Positions 22,099-35,200 of a stretch of 64,000 nt of DNA are shown here, in pieces. The stretch spans positions 6,829,201 through 6,893,200 of the forward strand of contig OX345638.1 in NCBI GenBank assembly GCA_947044365.1. Reading direction: 5' to 3'. The notes under the pieces were generated by a model. The model was not told the origin of the DNA and made no database searches. It saw only the letters and a list, made by a program, of their open reading frames with translations. The translations under genes were made by a program, and so were the position numbers. The stretch is from Petrosia ficiformis. Lineage: Eukaryota > Porifera > Demospongiae > Haplosclerida > Petrosiidae. Within the stretch, counting starts at the first letter, position 1. Each line of letters starts with the position of its first letter.

Positions 22099-24181
22099 CT
22101 GATGAAAGGGTAGATGTGAGTTTACGTTTGTAATCCTCATGTTCAAGGTGTGTTAGACCTGATACAAACCTCAGACACATTCGAAAGTGATCATCATTAA
22201 AGTGATCATTAAACACTTTCTCTGTCTTCTCATACATAGCTATCCACCATGCTGCTGGAAATTCCTGGATACTCAAGTGAAGGAATTGATAACTTTTCTC
22301 TCCATACACAGTAAATGTTGTCATTAGTCCTAGATAGTCTGCCTTGACAACTGACTCATTCAGAGACTGCTGGACTTGAAACAAAGAAAATGTCATTCTT
22401 GGAGTGTTTTCTTTCAAACTGAGGTAAGCAAACTTACACATCTCTTGGAAAGGTGTAGATATGACTGGTGATGGTAAATGATGAAGGCTGTTTATTTGGT
22501 CAGATTTAGTCAATTGAGTCTTTTTCACAGATCTTCTGATAGTTTGTAGGATAAAGTTCTCATACAATTGTGTGAGTGTTGTTGGTAACTGTCCATTTTC
22601 CTTACGATACACTAAGATGACTATGGAACAGACTAGTGGTATATAACACAATGACTGGACATCACCTCGTACTTCAAGATCTTGGATGAGTTTCTCTGCT
22701 AGATGAGGTTCCATTTGAAGTGTTTCATGGACTACATTCTTAATTTCTTGTACTGTAAATCCCATCACCTCAACATGTTTATTGATAGAGTCTAAGTCAA
22801 GCAGTGAAGAGGAGGCATAGCTACGAGAGGTAACAATTACTGAACATTTGTCTAATAGCTCTTTACAAATGATTCTAGTTGCTAGTGAAGATTGTCTGAG
22901 TTCAACACTTAATTCATCCCAACCATCAAAGATTATCAGTAGTCCTTCACCATGTCTCCTCTCAAACCATTCTGTTACCATGACAACTTCATGACATTGA
23001 TAAATAAACAGGTCTTGTAGTGTACTAGCTTGAGCAATTTTGATATTTCTCAAAGGACAGTAAATTACCAAATCATATCGTTGATGCTTGATTTGTCCAT
23101 TAGCCCACATATTTAACAGTTTATGACAGAGAGTTGTTTTACCAATACCAGGAGGACCATCAATGACTATGGTAAGAGACTGACCACTCTCATTTGGTTT
23201 AAGGACATCCTCAATATCTATCAGTATAATTTTATTATTAGTGAAACGTGGTATTTCATCAATATTTCCTCTTAACACACACCAAGCTGTCTGCTGTATT
23301 GTTTCAGGATCAGCATGTCTGTCTTGTGATTCTAATAGTGCTAATCTTCCAAAGAAGTCTTGTCCAACTCGTGGTGGCAAGTCTGTAGGAACAATAGGTT
23401 GGTGGTGTTTATATTTATCTCTCATAATGTCACAATATTGTTGTACATCAGGATCCAATGGACTAATGGATGTATCTTCATCAGTGATAGAATGACCTGT
23501 AAGTATGAAAGATAATAATAGTAATGAATGTTGTTTATGTAGAGAAGACTGACCTAACTGTTTTAATATGGAGGTAGCAATATCTGTTAGTGTCTGATTT
23601 CTTAATACATGACAAATATCAAGTAGACATTGCTCTGGATCAGAATGTGTTTGTAGTTGTCTCTCTAATGCTAGTACCAGTTTACTAGCTTTCCTATAGT
23701 CATCTTCTCCTGTTATTCCATGTATGTTATTTCTTGTTTCAAGTGGTATCAGTTTATTTGTGTACAATGCATTAGTTACACTGTAAAGAGTTGGAGTAAT
23801 GGCGTTAACCAGTTTATCAAAATGAGTTCGTAATAATTCCTTTGATCTCTGATTACCTGTATAATTATATTTCATAGTGTATATCAAGACTATATCATTT
23901 ATATGATGTTTTGTATTACCTGTTATAGGACCAGGGTTGAGTTCAATATCTCCTGATAAAATGAGGAGGAGAATCAGTCCACAGACTAGAGAGAAGGTTA
24001 GACCTCTAATCCACCTGATCCTAGTGACTCCATTTATCCTGCTGTTATCAGTGGTTAAATCACTGGTGGGAGACTTTTTAGTACAGTGAGTATGATATGA
24101 TATCTGATGATAATACCATGATCCTATACTTGATCTCCATTGACAGATATCAATCATGATAACTAGTAGAATATGAAGCAA
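22099..24181 (-). CDS. NLR: 2A-like leader, CARD-like, NACHT
   Basis: Exons: 24181-23920, 23856-23554, 23496-22099; both introns (63 and 57 nt) are multiples of three, so the unspliced frame is also open. The N-terminus is basic then hydrophobic (GLTFSLVCGLILLLILS, residues 60-76) and runs into GDIELNPGP (77-85), a complete 2A-like ribosome-skipping motif. Then comes a CARD-like helical domain ending DIATSILKQLG, and a NACHT domain with Walker A GPPGIGKTT (~23150), Walker B LLIIFDGWDEL (~22925), the VIVTSRS sensor (~22835) and a winged-helix part ending FLHLSIQEFPAAWWIA. LRRs are missing: after THLEHEDYKRKLTST the exon ends at a GT donor (phase 1) or at a stop 9 nt later (22088). NLRs oligomerise on ATP binding to start immune signalling. 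The C-terminal truncation is odd; see the fusion finding. Confidence 0.85.
23927..23953 (-). other. 2A-like ribosome-skipping peptide
   Basis: Codes GDIELNPGP, matching the D-[VI]-E-x-N-P-G-P consensus exactly. Skipping would release the hydrophobic leader and start the NLR body at the final Pro. From memory, N-terminal 2A sequences have been reported in NLR proteins of sea urchin and sponge and proposed to give dual targeting. Confidence 0.88.
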
Positions 24182-24830
24182 TAAGAAAAGAATAGTTCAA
24201 TAAGCAGACTGATATTCACTTAGAAGGGGTGTGTTTGACCATATATGGTAATTCATGTAAACAGGCACACCCTAATGTAATTAATTCACATCAGTGTGGG
24301 TGTGTCACTGTGTACTGTATTAGACAATGAATACCTTCAGCTATAATTAGCACGTGGTTAATTTAGCTATTTTCACAGTTGATGGCTACTAATGTTTGGT
24401 AGTTTATTTTCATTAACTAGTAACCATTTACAAAGTTGCGTATAATTTTATCTAGGAAGTGATGGATGGCGTTTCAATCCTGAGGCCCGAGACAGTACCG
24501 AAATGCGTGAGAGAAGCAGTGACAGTGATGAAAAGGTTTACATAAAAAAATATTATAATTATATAACATTGTAATTATATATGGATTCATCTTACTCTTG
24601 TGCATAATGTTTACATGTAGTATTATATAGTTAAGCTTGACTTTTAATTGTTCTTTTATTTTTCATGTAGATGTATAGCAACTTTTATTTGATCTTGTTT
24701 TTCAGTTTCAGTGTATATGTACAGTATTGTACATGTATATTAAGCTTGACTTGATCTTTACTTTTTACTTCATTACTGACAGCTTATTTTAGTTTCATTG
24801 TATATAATTATTATGTTCTATAATTGTTTT
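24182..24830. other. Probable upstream/promoter region of the NLR; no firm gene
   Basis: A short plus-strand frame from the ATG at 24463 ends at a possible donor near 24535 (AAAAGGTTTAC). No following exon could be identified, so I do not call a gene. Confidence 0.3.
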
Positions 24831-24834
24831 ACAC

Positions 24835-24985
24835 TCCAAAAAAAATTTACACCCTTAACATAACCACCCACACTTTCATCAGCGACATCATACACCCAAA
24901 GGCACACCCTAAGGGGGTAGTATTAGACTGGTATGTGGTACACCCTTTGTGGTGTATGTGTACACCTTTTCTCTAACAGTGTACA
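24835..24985. repeat. Small MITE with imperfect inverted ends
   Basis: ACACTCCAAAAAAAATTTAC on the left is answered by GTACACCTTTTCTCTAACAGT on the right (ends near 24982). Internal CACACCC motifs are repeated. Confidence 0.55.
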
Positions 24986-25145
24986 TTTACTTATTACCAT
25001 CATTTTGCTCCATTTCTATTCTTATCCTCATTCCTATACTTACAGGTTGATAGGACTCAGCCCCACATTGATCACATGTGTAAGCAGCTACTATCATAAC
25101 AGGTTTCACCTCTGTTGTCTTGGTAGCAATACCTGTCACATTAAG

Positions 25146-25710
25146 GTTGTACTAGGGGGAGGGGTAGATGAAACTCCAATCAGCGTCTAGTCTTGCCAGC
25201 TTCTTGCTGCATACAATCTGGTTCAATTCTGTATCTTTTGGAAGCCACACCCACCCGGTGGTATAATTATTGGGCCTAAATGTTTTATTTGGTGGTGGAG
25301 GGGGCGGTGTGTGGGAAACCCTGGCAAGGTAACTGTAGTTGCTCTCTGAGAAAGATCAGAGTTTGATAGTGCCTAGAAAGGTAAATTTTATGGTTTCACT
25401 GAAAAGCTACAGAATTCAGCTTTCTTCAGCCTCTTGTAACTATAAAAGTAAAATGAATTTGCAGAAAACGGCTCGATTTGTTTTCTCAAAATGCATTGTA
25501 TTTGGTGCACGCCATGATTGGTGGGCGTGGCTTTCTTTGTTTTGTACTTATTGCGACATTTTCCAACACTCTCTCGCTTACAGACAAATATAAAGATGAT
25601 CAGAAGATATGAAGGTTGCTATTACACCAGATTAGAGTCATATTATATAATATTCTATTTTGAAACTGATTGAGTCGCATCCGCCCACTCCCTAGTACCA
25701 CCTTAACTAG
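25146..25710. repeat. MITE family C with ~40-bp imperfect TIRs
   Basis: Left end GTACTAGGGGGAGGGGTAGA, then ACTCCAATCAG. The right end is the complement of GGTACTAGGGAGTGGGCGG, then ACTCAATCAG. The left half recurs at 47225-47390 and the right half, inverted, at 48010-48275. The 84-codon frame at 25339-25593 is part of the repeat and not a gene. Confidence 0.8.
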
Positions 25711-25779
25711 TTTTCCAATCTTGTCAGCTTTTACGGTTTTACCTGACAATCAGATAGAGCCTTTTCTCTTGTTATGGCC

Positions 25780-26220
25780 CGTAGGGCCATCCCTATGATT
25801 GCTTTCCCACGGGTTCGATGTATGTTTAATAACTACGTATACAACGCACTCACATTGTTTATATATAATATATTACGTGAGTGCGTTGTATACGTAGTTA
25901 AGGAAGTTACGTCATTCCCATAAATGGGCGTGGGGCGTAATAGAACGCGCGCTCAAGAGTACAGACTACAGAGCAGCAGAAAGAAAGCTGTAGCTTTACT
26001 AGCTTATGTAGAAGCTGGAACTAATAGCTGGCTATTCTTCCTGAAATATATTTCTAAAGTTCTAGAAGGTCCTTAAAAGGTAGGGAGAGTAGATAATCGA
26101 AATAATAACTATAATAGGCTGTTGTATTCCAGGCATGATAAAGTCAGCCATGATTACTGAATGCTGGACACCACAAAGCAGTCATAGGGATACTTTTTTC
26201 TCTATATACACTTGTTTTAT
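25780..26220. repeat. MITE family A, copy 3 (inverted)
   Basis: Reverse-oriented copy ending TTTTTTCTCTATATACACTTG. It contains an extra hairpin at about 25842-25904, where AACTACGTATACAACGCACT pairs with AGTGCGTTGTATACGTAGTT. Confidence 0.88.
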
Positions 26221-26568
26221 GTTTAAAATAGACCTCACTAAAATAAAAAGATGAGTAGATGGATCAACCAGTAGAAATATAATTACTCTCAGTTGTTCTG
26301 CATATGTAAAGATGTTTCCCTCATCACTATCAGCATAAAAATACGTTTGTTACAAACTTTACAAAATTAAATAATATAATGTTTGATAAAAACCGGCTAG
26401 TCCATTAAAACACTTGAACAACATTATCATTTAATAACTACTTACAATAACACACACATAGTGATGTAATTGTAAAGGTCACTTCATTCAAACGTAACGG
26501 CGACAGCGTGGGTTGGGAATCCGTAAAAACCACGCCTTGGAATTCATGCTAGCTAGTATACTGTTAGC

Positions 26569-27617
26569 ATGGCTACTTCATCGGCATCAATTAGTTTGGA
26601 AGAGGACGAGGTAAGATGAGCATACGAAAATCACTACCTCAATAATAACTGTATTACTCACCTCACTTTCAGATATTCTCCAGCCTTAAATCAGTTACAA
26701 TCGATTCAATAAACATACTAGTGACGGGGAAAACAGGAGCTGGAAAATCTTCCTTGGTAAATGCAGTTATCGGAAGTAGTACTGATGGTGCTCAAGAAGG
26801 AAAAGATCTAGGAGGTACAACTAAAGCAGTGACTGGTTATAGTGCGACAATAGGTGATGTACAGTTTAAAATATGGGATGCTCCTGGGCTTCAAGATGCC
26901 CAACACGATGACGAAGAAATTCTAGACATAATTCAAAAGTCCTTAAGTGAGAGTGATGTTTCTTCGGTGCATCTTGTTTTGTACTGCATTCGTATGGATC
27001 AAGATCGTATAGATAGAGCAGAATTGAATGGCATTAATCTATTATGTCGATTGTTTAATAAAGAGATTTGGAATCACACAGTTTTTGCCCTTACATTTGC
27101 AAATCGTGTTTTACCTCCACCTGAAAAGGACAATGATGATGATGCTGCTGAGCAGTGGTTTGAAGACCGCATAAAAGAGTTTGAGAACCGGATTTGTGAG
27201 ACCTTGGTAGAGAGTGGTGTGTCAGAAGATATTGCAAAAAAAGTAAAAGCTTTTCCAACAGGTTACCACAAACGCACTAGACGGATACCAGAGCCACTGA
27301 AGATCATTGGTAAACAAGATTGGCTGAGTCCATTCTGGTGTTCATGTGCAGAGCACTTGAAAGAGGAAGCTCTAGTATCACTGTTCATTTCACAAATTCC
27401 TCGCATTAATACTACACAACATTCAGCAAGTCCTCAAGGTGAAAATGATCTTGTAAGTCTTAATTTTAGATTGATGTTAAATTTTATTTTATTGTCATTT
27501 AATTTGTAGTTACCACTAAATATTCCTGAAAAGCATACATTGTGGCAGAAGATTAAAAACAATTGCTATAGAGCTTGGAAATGGCTGACATCAATATTTC
27601 ATCGTAACGATACATAA
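26569..27617 (+). CDS. AIG1/GIMAP-like GTPase
   Basis: Three exons, 309 aa: 26569-26610, 26673-27452, 27510-27617, all phase 0. Exon 1 encodes MATSSASISLEEDE. The G domain follows: G1 GKTGAGKSSL, G3 region IWDAPGLQD, the AIG1-type box LVLYCIRMD, and FALTFANRVLPPP where AIG1 proteins have the conserved box and G4. The last exon gives a Trp-rich amphipathic end (LWQKIKNNCYRAWKWLTSIF) that may contact membrane or a partner. The AIG1 family (GIMAPs, plant AIG1, bacterial relatives) assembles GTP-dependent scaffolds and is linked to immunity. The start is supported by a short exon in frame with an acceptor at 26672. A paralogue with the same exon logic begins 1.6 kb downstream. Confidence 0.88.
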
Positions 27618-27762
27618 CATGTATGTGATAACAACAAATACATTTAATATCATTAATATTACAATTTGGTATAGATTTAATAAGGTTTTTTTTTACCTTT
27701 TCACTGAGAATAACAAAAATTATACTTTTTGTGATTTAATAATTTACATTATGTATGAAGTG

Positions 27763-28592
27763 ACATACACTGTGAAAAGTAATAGGTTATTTACACCTTC
27801 AGTTGGTTACAGGAGTTTCAATGCAATATTATATTTTCCTCCATGCTGATTTATTTTTCCTGCTAGCTAATATCTTGACCTACATTGTATATTGACTAAT
27901 ATAAAGTACATGTCATAACAAGGCATATGGTAACAGACACTATGCAGTTATATACATATAGCATAGTATTATAAATTATAGGTACAACCTGCAGTGTATT
28001 ATCTATGAAAACAGTAGATGCTACTAGCTCATTCCAGAGTAATTAATCAATAATTATAATTATGCACATGAATTTGTACTTATAATAGCAAACATGTGAA
28101 AAGTCACCACATGTTATTATGGGATTTGCAAGTTTAAAGTACATGTACATTGTATTGCTTTTGTTACACTGTAAAAATTGATGGGTTAGTATAACCCTCA
28201 TTTGGTTAGATGAGTTTCAATGCAATATTACTTCTAAGGTATAATTATCGTATTTAATTATTATCTGTGGAGAACAGAGCTTATTTGTTGACATATATAT
28301 TCCTGTACTTATAACGAATAACAGAAAACAAATAACAAACAACAAATAACAAACAACAAATAACAAATAACAAAATCAATTATATAATTATATTCAACAA
28401 ATAATTAAATATGAATTATATATAAATTGTGTACTTTTTATACTAGTCAATATAGACGAAAACAAAAGAAACTGTTACTTGTAAATATTACCTAGCAGGA
28501 AAATAAATCAACATTAATTTAATCTCAGAGAAATAATATTATTATTGAAACTCTAGTAACCAAATGAGGGTAAAATAACCAAGTGTAATGTA

Positions 28593-28665
<73 letters not shown>

Positions 28666-29030
28666 GTATAGTATTATATAAGTACAAAATGTGGTGCATT
28701 ATTAGTATCCCAATTCCAACATCTGTGAAAACAACACATGTTACCAGCTCATTCTAGAGTAATTAATTAATATAATTATGCACATGAAGTTGTACTTATA
28801 ATAGCAAATAATGTGATGTACTCCACAAATATTTGAAAAGTCAGCACATGTGTGTACCATTCTTTATTATGGCATATACTTCATATACTAGTAAATATAC
28901 ATGTAGATCAAAATGAAAACATTATCTAGCTAGACAAGAAAGCAGCATCGATTTATATAGTCTCAGAAGGAATTGAAACTCATGTAACCAAATGAAGGTT
29001 AAAATAACCCATTCATTTTTACACAATTTC
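27763..29030. repeat. Nested MITE family D copies
   Basis: Inverted ends of the type CACTGTAAAAATTGATGGGTT, then CCCTCATTTGGTTA, then GAGTTTCAATG occur at 28168 and, inverted, at 28545-28590 (one complete copy). An outer pair lies at 27763 and 28975-29030. The inner copy holds an (AT)n run (28590-28660) at its border and an AACAAATAACAAA array (28315-28375). The 76-codon frame at 27619-27849 is not a gene. Confidence 0.75.
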
Positions 29031-29248
29031 ACTGTGGCAACTCACATCACCACCACACATGTGAATGAGTATAACATAAATATAGTACATCCCTACAGAC
29101 ATCAACCACTTATAAGGCTATGCCATAACTAATTAACTATCAACCTACAATTTAATTGCACTAAGTGCAAAGAAAGTAGCTATATTGTATGTAAGGCAGC
29201 TTATCATTCTTCCAGACAATAGTCTAGTTTATATGAAAAACATTGAGT

Positions 29249-32200
29249 ATGGCTGGGGACAAGATTACATCCACACAGTTAATTCAAGTAAGTTTTAGCA
29301 GTCATTTGACTCAATCATCATACGAGTTGTGACAACACATTCCGATTGTCACTTACTTGAAATATTTGTTGGATCATTATATATGCATGTGCACACAATC
29401 AGTCTGGGATTGCCAGATTGTGAATGAAATTGATAGATTTGATCTTGTACTTGAATACTGTGCTAGTAATTATACCCTCAAATTTCAAATATAATATCTG
29501 TGTTTAACCACATTCTGTATCTATAAGTCATAGATTCAGTTAACATGCGACGATAACAATTAATTAAATTAATGAATAAAAATTTTTTCGATAGGGGGCA
29601 TGTCATTTGTTACCATGTACTCTGCTGACAAGAAACTATCTTTTTATGTTATAATGTGATCACATATTACGTAAGGGGGATTCGCTATAAGAACGTCACT
29701 CAACAATGATGCCAACTAAACACATTAATGAGAATGTTTCAAATGTATGGATTTGAAAATATTTCTTTCATTAGCATACCTGGTCTCTGAATTAGATATT
29801 GTTCTTCACTCACTCTATATCAACATCAAAGTTTACTATTTTTAAATTAATTTTAAAGGCGGAGCTTGCTTTGCTCGAGGCAATGGCAGAGCTGCAAGAA
29901 ATGAAGGTATATGATTATATTACTTTATTTGTAAGTTTCAGTCAATACATTTTGTATAATACTAGGAAGAAAAGCCAATTCACATTCTAGTGATCGGAAA
30001 GACCAGAGTAGGAAAATCAGCGTTAATAAATGCTTATGCGGCTACTCAGGATGATGCTAAGAATATGGTTGCAATAGAAGGAAAGAATACATCGGATATA
30101 TCTAGAAAGGTAGAAAGCAGCAAATTAAAGTTTGACAATAAAAAATTCATTATCTGGGAAGCTCCTGGTCTTCAAGACTTCACGGAGAGTGATTCAGCTG
30201 TCACTGATAGGCTCAAGAGCACTCTGAAAGGGAGTAAATGCAGCTATATAAATCTGGTCATTTACTGTACTGTCATGAATAGAGAGCGATTTGAGAAATC
30301 AGAAGTGGACGCTATTAACCACATAACAAAGACTTTTGGTAATAAGATCTGGAGAAATGCTGTGTTTGCATTAACATATGCTAATCGTGTTTTACCTCCA
30401 GCAGAATGTGACACAGATGATAAGGAAAAGGAGTGGTTTCAATCTCGAATTAAAGAGTTTGAATATGTCATTACAAAAATATTAGCTGATAGTTTTGATG
30501 ATGTTGACTCGGTACCTGACATATATGTTTTTCCAGCTGGTTATCATACAGCTACCCGTAGAATACAAGATCCATGTGGCTTCTATGGCATAGAAAATTG
30601 GTTTTCACAATTTGACGAGCTCACTAAAAGAGCAATCAAAAATAGTCCATTTTTGGTCGAGGATGACGAAAAGTATGATGTGGAGAAACAGAAATCAAAT
30701 GTGGATGAAAAAAATTCAAATTATCCAGGTAAGTCATTAGAATGTACATTTGGAAAGAATTTCAGTTGTAATCTGTAGAGTTAAAAAACATGAATATGTA
30801 AGAATAAATGGCTAATTATCATTACACGAAATGAACCCACAATAATGTGTGGCAACAGTCTACTTCTATACAAAAACGTATAAAACTCAGTTTGGGTGGT
30901 TGATAGTTAAGAACTGTAGGTTAGCGAATAAAGGAATAAGAACATCAGTGGCATACACATCACTGCAAAAACAGTTCAGTTATTTTTACTGATTCATGCA
31001 CTTCAATTATTTCAATACAGTAACATCCAGAGTATGACATTCACTCTATTATTGCTGAATGCAGGTGTTAAACGGTTATAGTACAACTCCCACTATAAAT
31101 TATTTACATAAGAACTGATAACATGGCTGATTTACAGGAATTGTATATGTTACATCATATCAGCTGACTTTAATTAAATGGTTGTAGTATTCTTTCTTAT
31201 AATGGATGTTATCTGTTCATAGTCTTATGTAAATTAATAGTGATGGAACTACTGATATGTAAACTGTGATTACTGTGAAATTCTGATTTACAAAGATGCC
31301 TATATTCATACAGGTCTTCTTTCATTATAAATTTATATAGCCATTGAATAACATCATTCTAACACTTTAATGCATGTTCTTATAGTGGGATGTTATGTGT
31401 TGATTGTATTCATAATCTTATGTAAATAAATAGTGGGAGAATTACTTTGGCTGAAATAATTATTATAATAATTATAACCAACCTTTTTTTTGAAATGTAA
31501 ACTTTTTTTTCCTGATTTTAAAGTATTGTATAGTTTCTTTTGATTTTGATCTATACTGACTAGTCTAAATTAGCTATAATAAACCATGCTAACAAAAACA
31601 ATGCATTATACTTTAAGCATACTTATAGTATATATATTTGGGTATACTATACAAATTACTACTTGTATATAATTTATGTGTTTACATCACTGTTCTCGGA
31701 ATATATAACAATGTTTCTTTGACAAATCGAACACACTCAGATACACAAATTTACAAAACTCATGATGATTTATATACAAAACAGGATGGAATATTCTAGA
31801 AGGAAAAGCACATGTACAATGTAAAAAGTAATGGTTGGTTACATGAGTTTCAATGCAATTATATTTTTCTCCATGCTGATTTATTTTTCCTGCTAGCTAA
31901 TATTTACAAGTCATGCATAGTTCATTTGATCTTGACCTACATGTATATTGTATATTGACTAATTAAAGTACATGTCATAATAAGGCGTATGGTAACAAAC
32001 ATATTAATACAATGTAGCTACATGTATATACATAGCATAGTATAATAGGTACAACCTGTGGTTTATTATCTGTGAAAAGAATGGATGTTACTACCTCATT
32101 CCAGAGTAATTAATTAATATAATTATGCACATGAATTTGTACTTGTAATAGCGAACATGTGATATACTCCACAGATATTTGAAAAGTCAGCACATTTTAT

Positions 32201-35200
32201 TATGGGATTTACATGTTTAAAGTATATGTACATTGTATTGCTTTTGTTAATTCATACAATATAGCTATAATTATATATATATACGTAGCATAGTATTATA
32301 TAGGTATTACCTGTGGTGTATTATTAGTATTCCAATTCCAACATCTGCGAAAACAATAGATGTTACTAGCTCATTCCAGAGTAATTAAATATGTACATGA
32401 AGTTGTACTTATATAATAGCAAATAACATGTGATGTATATTTGAAAAGTCAGCACATGTCTGTACCATTCTTTATTATGGCATGTACTGTATATACTAGC
32501 CAATATAGATAAAAATCAAAACATCACTTAGCTAGACAAGAAAGCAGCATTGATTTAAATAGTCTCAAAAGAAATGGAAACTCATGCAACCAATCGAGGG
32601 TTAAGATAACCCATTCATTACTCTCGCCACAAAGCGTAGGCGGAAGGGTATGGTAATCATATTGTGTGTCTGTGTGTTCGCACATATTTTGGAAAACTAC
32701 GAACATTGGTGGCTCCAACGAGCTACTGGCAGACTTCAAATTATACAAGGATCAAAAATAACAAGAGGCTTTTGCTAAAAACCTTTTGGTTATAAAGTTA
32801 TCACAATTTTGTATAACTCACGGTTACTGTTTCCAGACTTGAGAAGACTCTTGGGGGCATCTGGACACATTAAAACATAACTACTCCTGTATCATGACTA
32901 TCGCTAGCAAAGCACTACATAAAAGCAAAAAAAATTTGGGTAGTGGTTGCCTATTTCAAATTTTGAAGTCATGTGCTGTGCACGTAACTCAAACATCAAC
33001 AGTTTTGAGGACTTCTCTTTGTCGAACATTTCCCAAGACTCATTGAGTATCTTTCTTTCTTCTTTGAGATAAAACAGAGACTAAAATATAAGTCTTATAT
33101 TTTAGTCTCTTTAGTCTAAGAGACTAGTATAATCATACTAAAATCTTTCAGTTATAAAGTAATAAGTACTGACATGTTAGTTATATAACTATTATGATAC
33201 TATTATACAAACTAACATGCCAGTACAATTTTATGTGTTTTTACACATAAACTCGTAAATGTTTTCATTATTATATGACCATACAAACGAGCAACGATAC
33301 ATAATTACTATTATCTTTTGACATATTATATCTAGAAAAAATTATGGTTTGTAACTTTGTATTACTTTGCCACGTAGGCGAGGGTCCTGTCCCGACGCGC
33401 ATTTTTACATTGTAGTTTGAACAGGCCTAAACTAAAATACAATGATCAATGGAAGTGATAATATAATTATCAAATCAACAACAAGTTCAATTGGCCAAAA
33501 ATTTATTAAGTCTTTCACCAGAAATGATAAGAACAATACAAACATAACATAATTAGTCGATGTTATGGGGTAACAACAAGGTGACTTTCGTATAGGTCTT
33601 CTATAGGTACCTTGGGACGTTTTCACAGTCACGACACGAACAATTTGATCACTTCCTGGATGTACATTGATGACACTTGCAAGTGGCCATTTTGTTGGTA
33701 TCAGATTGTTGTCTTGTAGAATTACAATATTACTGATGAGAAAGTGTCCTAGGGTCAACGCTTCAATACAATCATCATTGGAAGGCAATGCTACCAATGG
33801 TCGGCTATTGAGACAGGCCTCAATTTGAGTCAAAAAGGTACATACCACCTCGAAGGTTAACTTCACATTTAGAGTGACCTTCTTGAGATGAGTCTTAAAC
33901 ATTTCATGGCTGCTTCCCACAAGCTGCCAAATTTGTGGGGCATGCTCAGGAATGAAACTCCAATCGATTTTCTGTGACAAACAAAATTCAGACACTTTTT
34001 AGCGTTCTTCTGTTCACTAAGGAATTCCACAAGCTCCTTTAGTCCTCTGTTACCGACGAAATTAGTGCCGTGATCGCTCCATATATGCGATGGTTTACCA
34101 TGGTGAGCTATAAATCACCTTAAACAAGCGATAAAGACTTCACTGGTTAAATCCCACACGACCTCAATGTGAATGGCCTATACCGTCAACGTAATGAAAA
34201 CACAAATATATGCTTTTAGAATGGTGGGTTTACGAATGTAACCATACTTCACATGCATTGGACCAGTGTAATCAATTCCCACTTTCTCAAATATTATGCC
34301 TGGTGTTACTCGCTCAATCGGAGGGTGAGCCATAGTTTGAGGCTGAGGTCTTGCCAAGTATTGCCTGCAAGACACACATGCTCGGATCACGTCACGAATG
34401 ACCTTCTTGCCACCAAACAATATGGAACCTGATGCAGATAGACGATACTAACATTGTCGGCCTAACATGTAACAGACATAAATGCTCTGCCTTTACAATC
34501 ATCTTGGTGATTACCATGAAGTATACCTGGGTGAAGTTGTTCGTATAGGAGATTAGAATGACCAAGCCTGCCACTGAGGCATAAAAATGGATAAGTAATC
34601 AAACAACTTCTTTTGGGTAGTACTGTTCCTCTTAATCAAGTCGATTTATTTGCCTTAGCGTGTCTCTTGTACCAGCCTGATCCAGTATTTCTCAGTTAAT
34701 TCCAATTTCTTGACTGATACTATGGATGACTTGTTAACTTGTTGAGTGTCACTCTTGGCATGTCGACAGTTGTTAACAAATCTGAGGATCCATGTTGTGA
34801 TTCTCTTCGAGTGGTGGAAATCACTATAATGATTCAATGAAATAATTGGTTCAGAGAGGTGTACATTGCTCATGAGAGTAATATCCCTCAGTTCTTAAGG
34901 AAGAACACAAGGAGTGTAGTGTTGTTTTAACTATAACTAAAAGTCTAAAACCCATTTTTGTAAGGTATTATGACTTTTAGTTAACTAAACTATAACTAAA
35001 TTACAAGTCTACTGTAATAACTATAACTAACTAAAATGAAAATTGTCCAATAATGGACGCTTTTAGTTATTTAACTAAAACTAAAACCCTTTTAATAAGC
35101 CTAATTAGTCAGTTAACCTATAACTAAACTAAAAGTTTGATAAACTAGTCGTACTATAACTAAAAGTAGTCATTATTGTCAAACTAAAACAATACAAGAG

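Noticed and set aside
24463..24535. Possible first exon of a plus-strand gene opposite the NLR
   Set aside because: An ATG and a weak donor are present but no downstream exon could be identified.
25339..25593. 84-codon plus frame
   Set aside because: Lies entirely within a MITE (family C) that recurs at 48010-48275.
32524..32748. 74-codon minus frame
   Set aside because: Partly within a family D MITE end; no recognisable motif.
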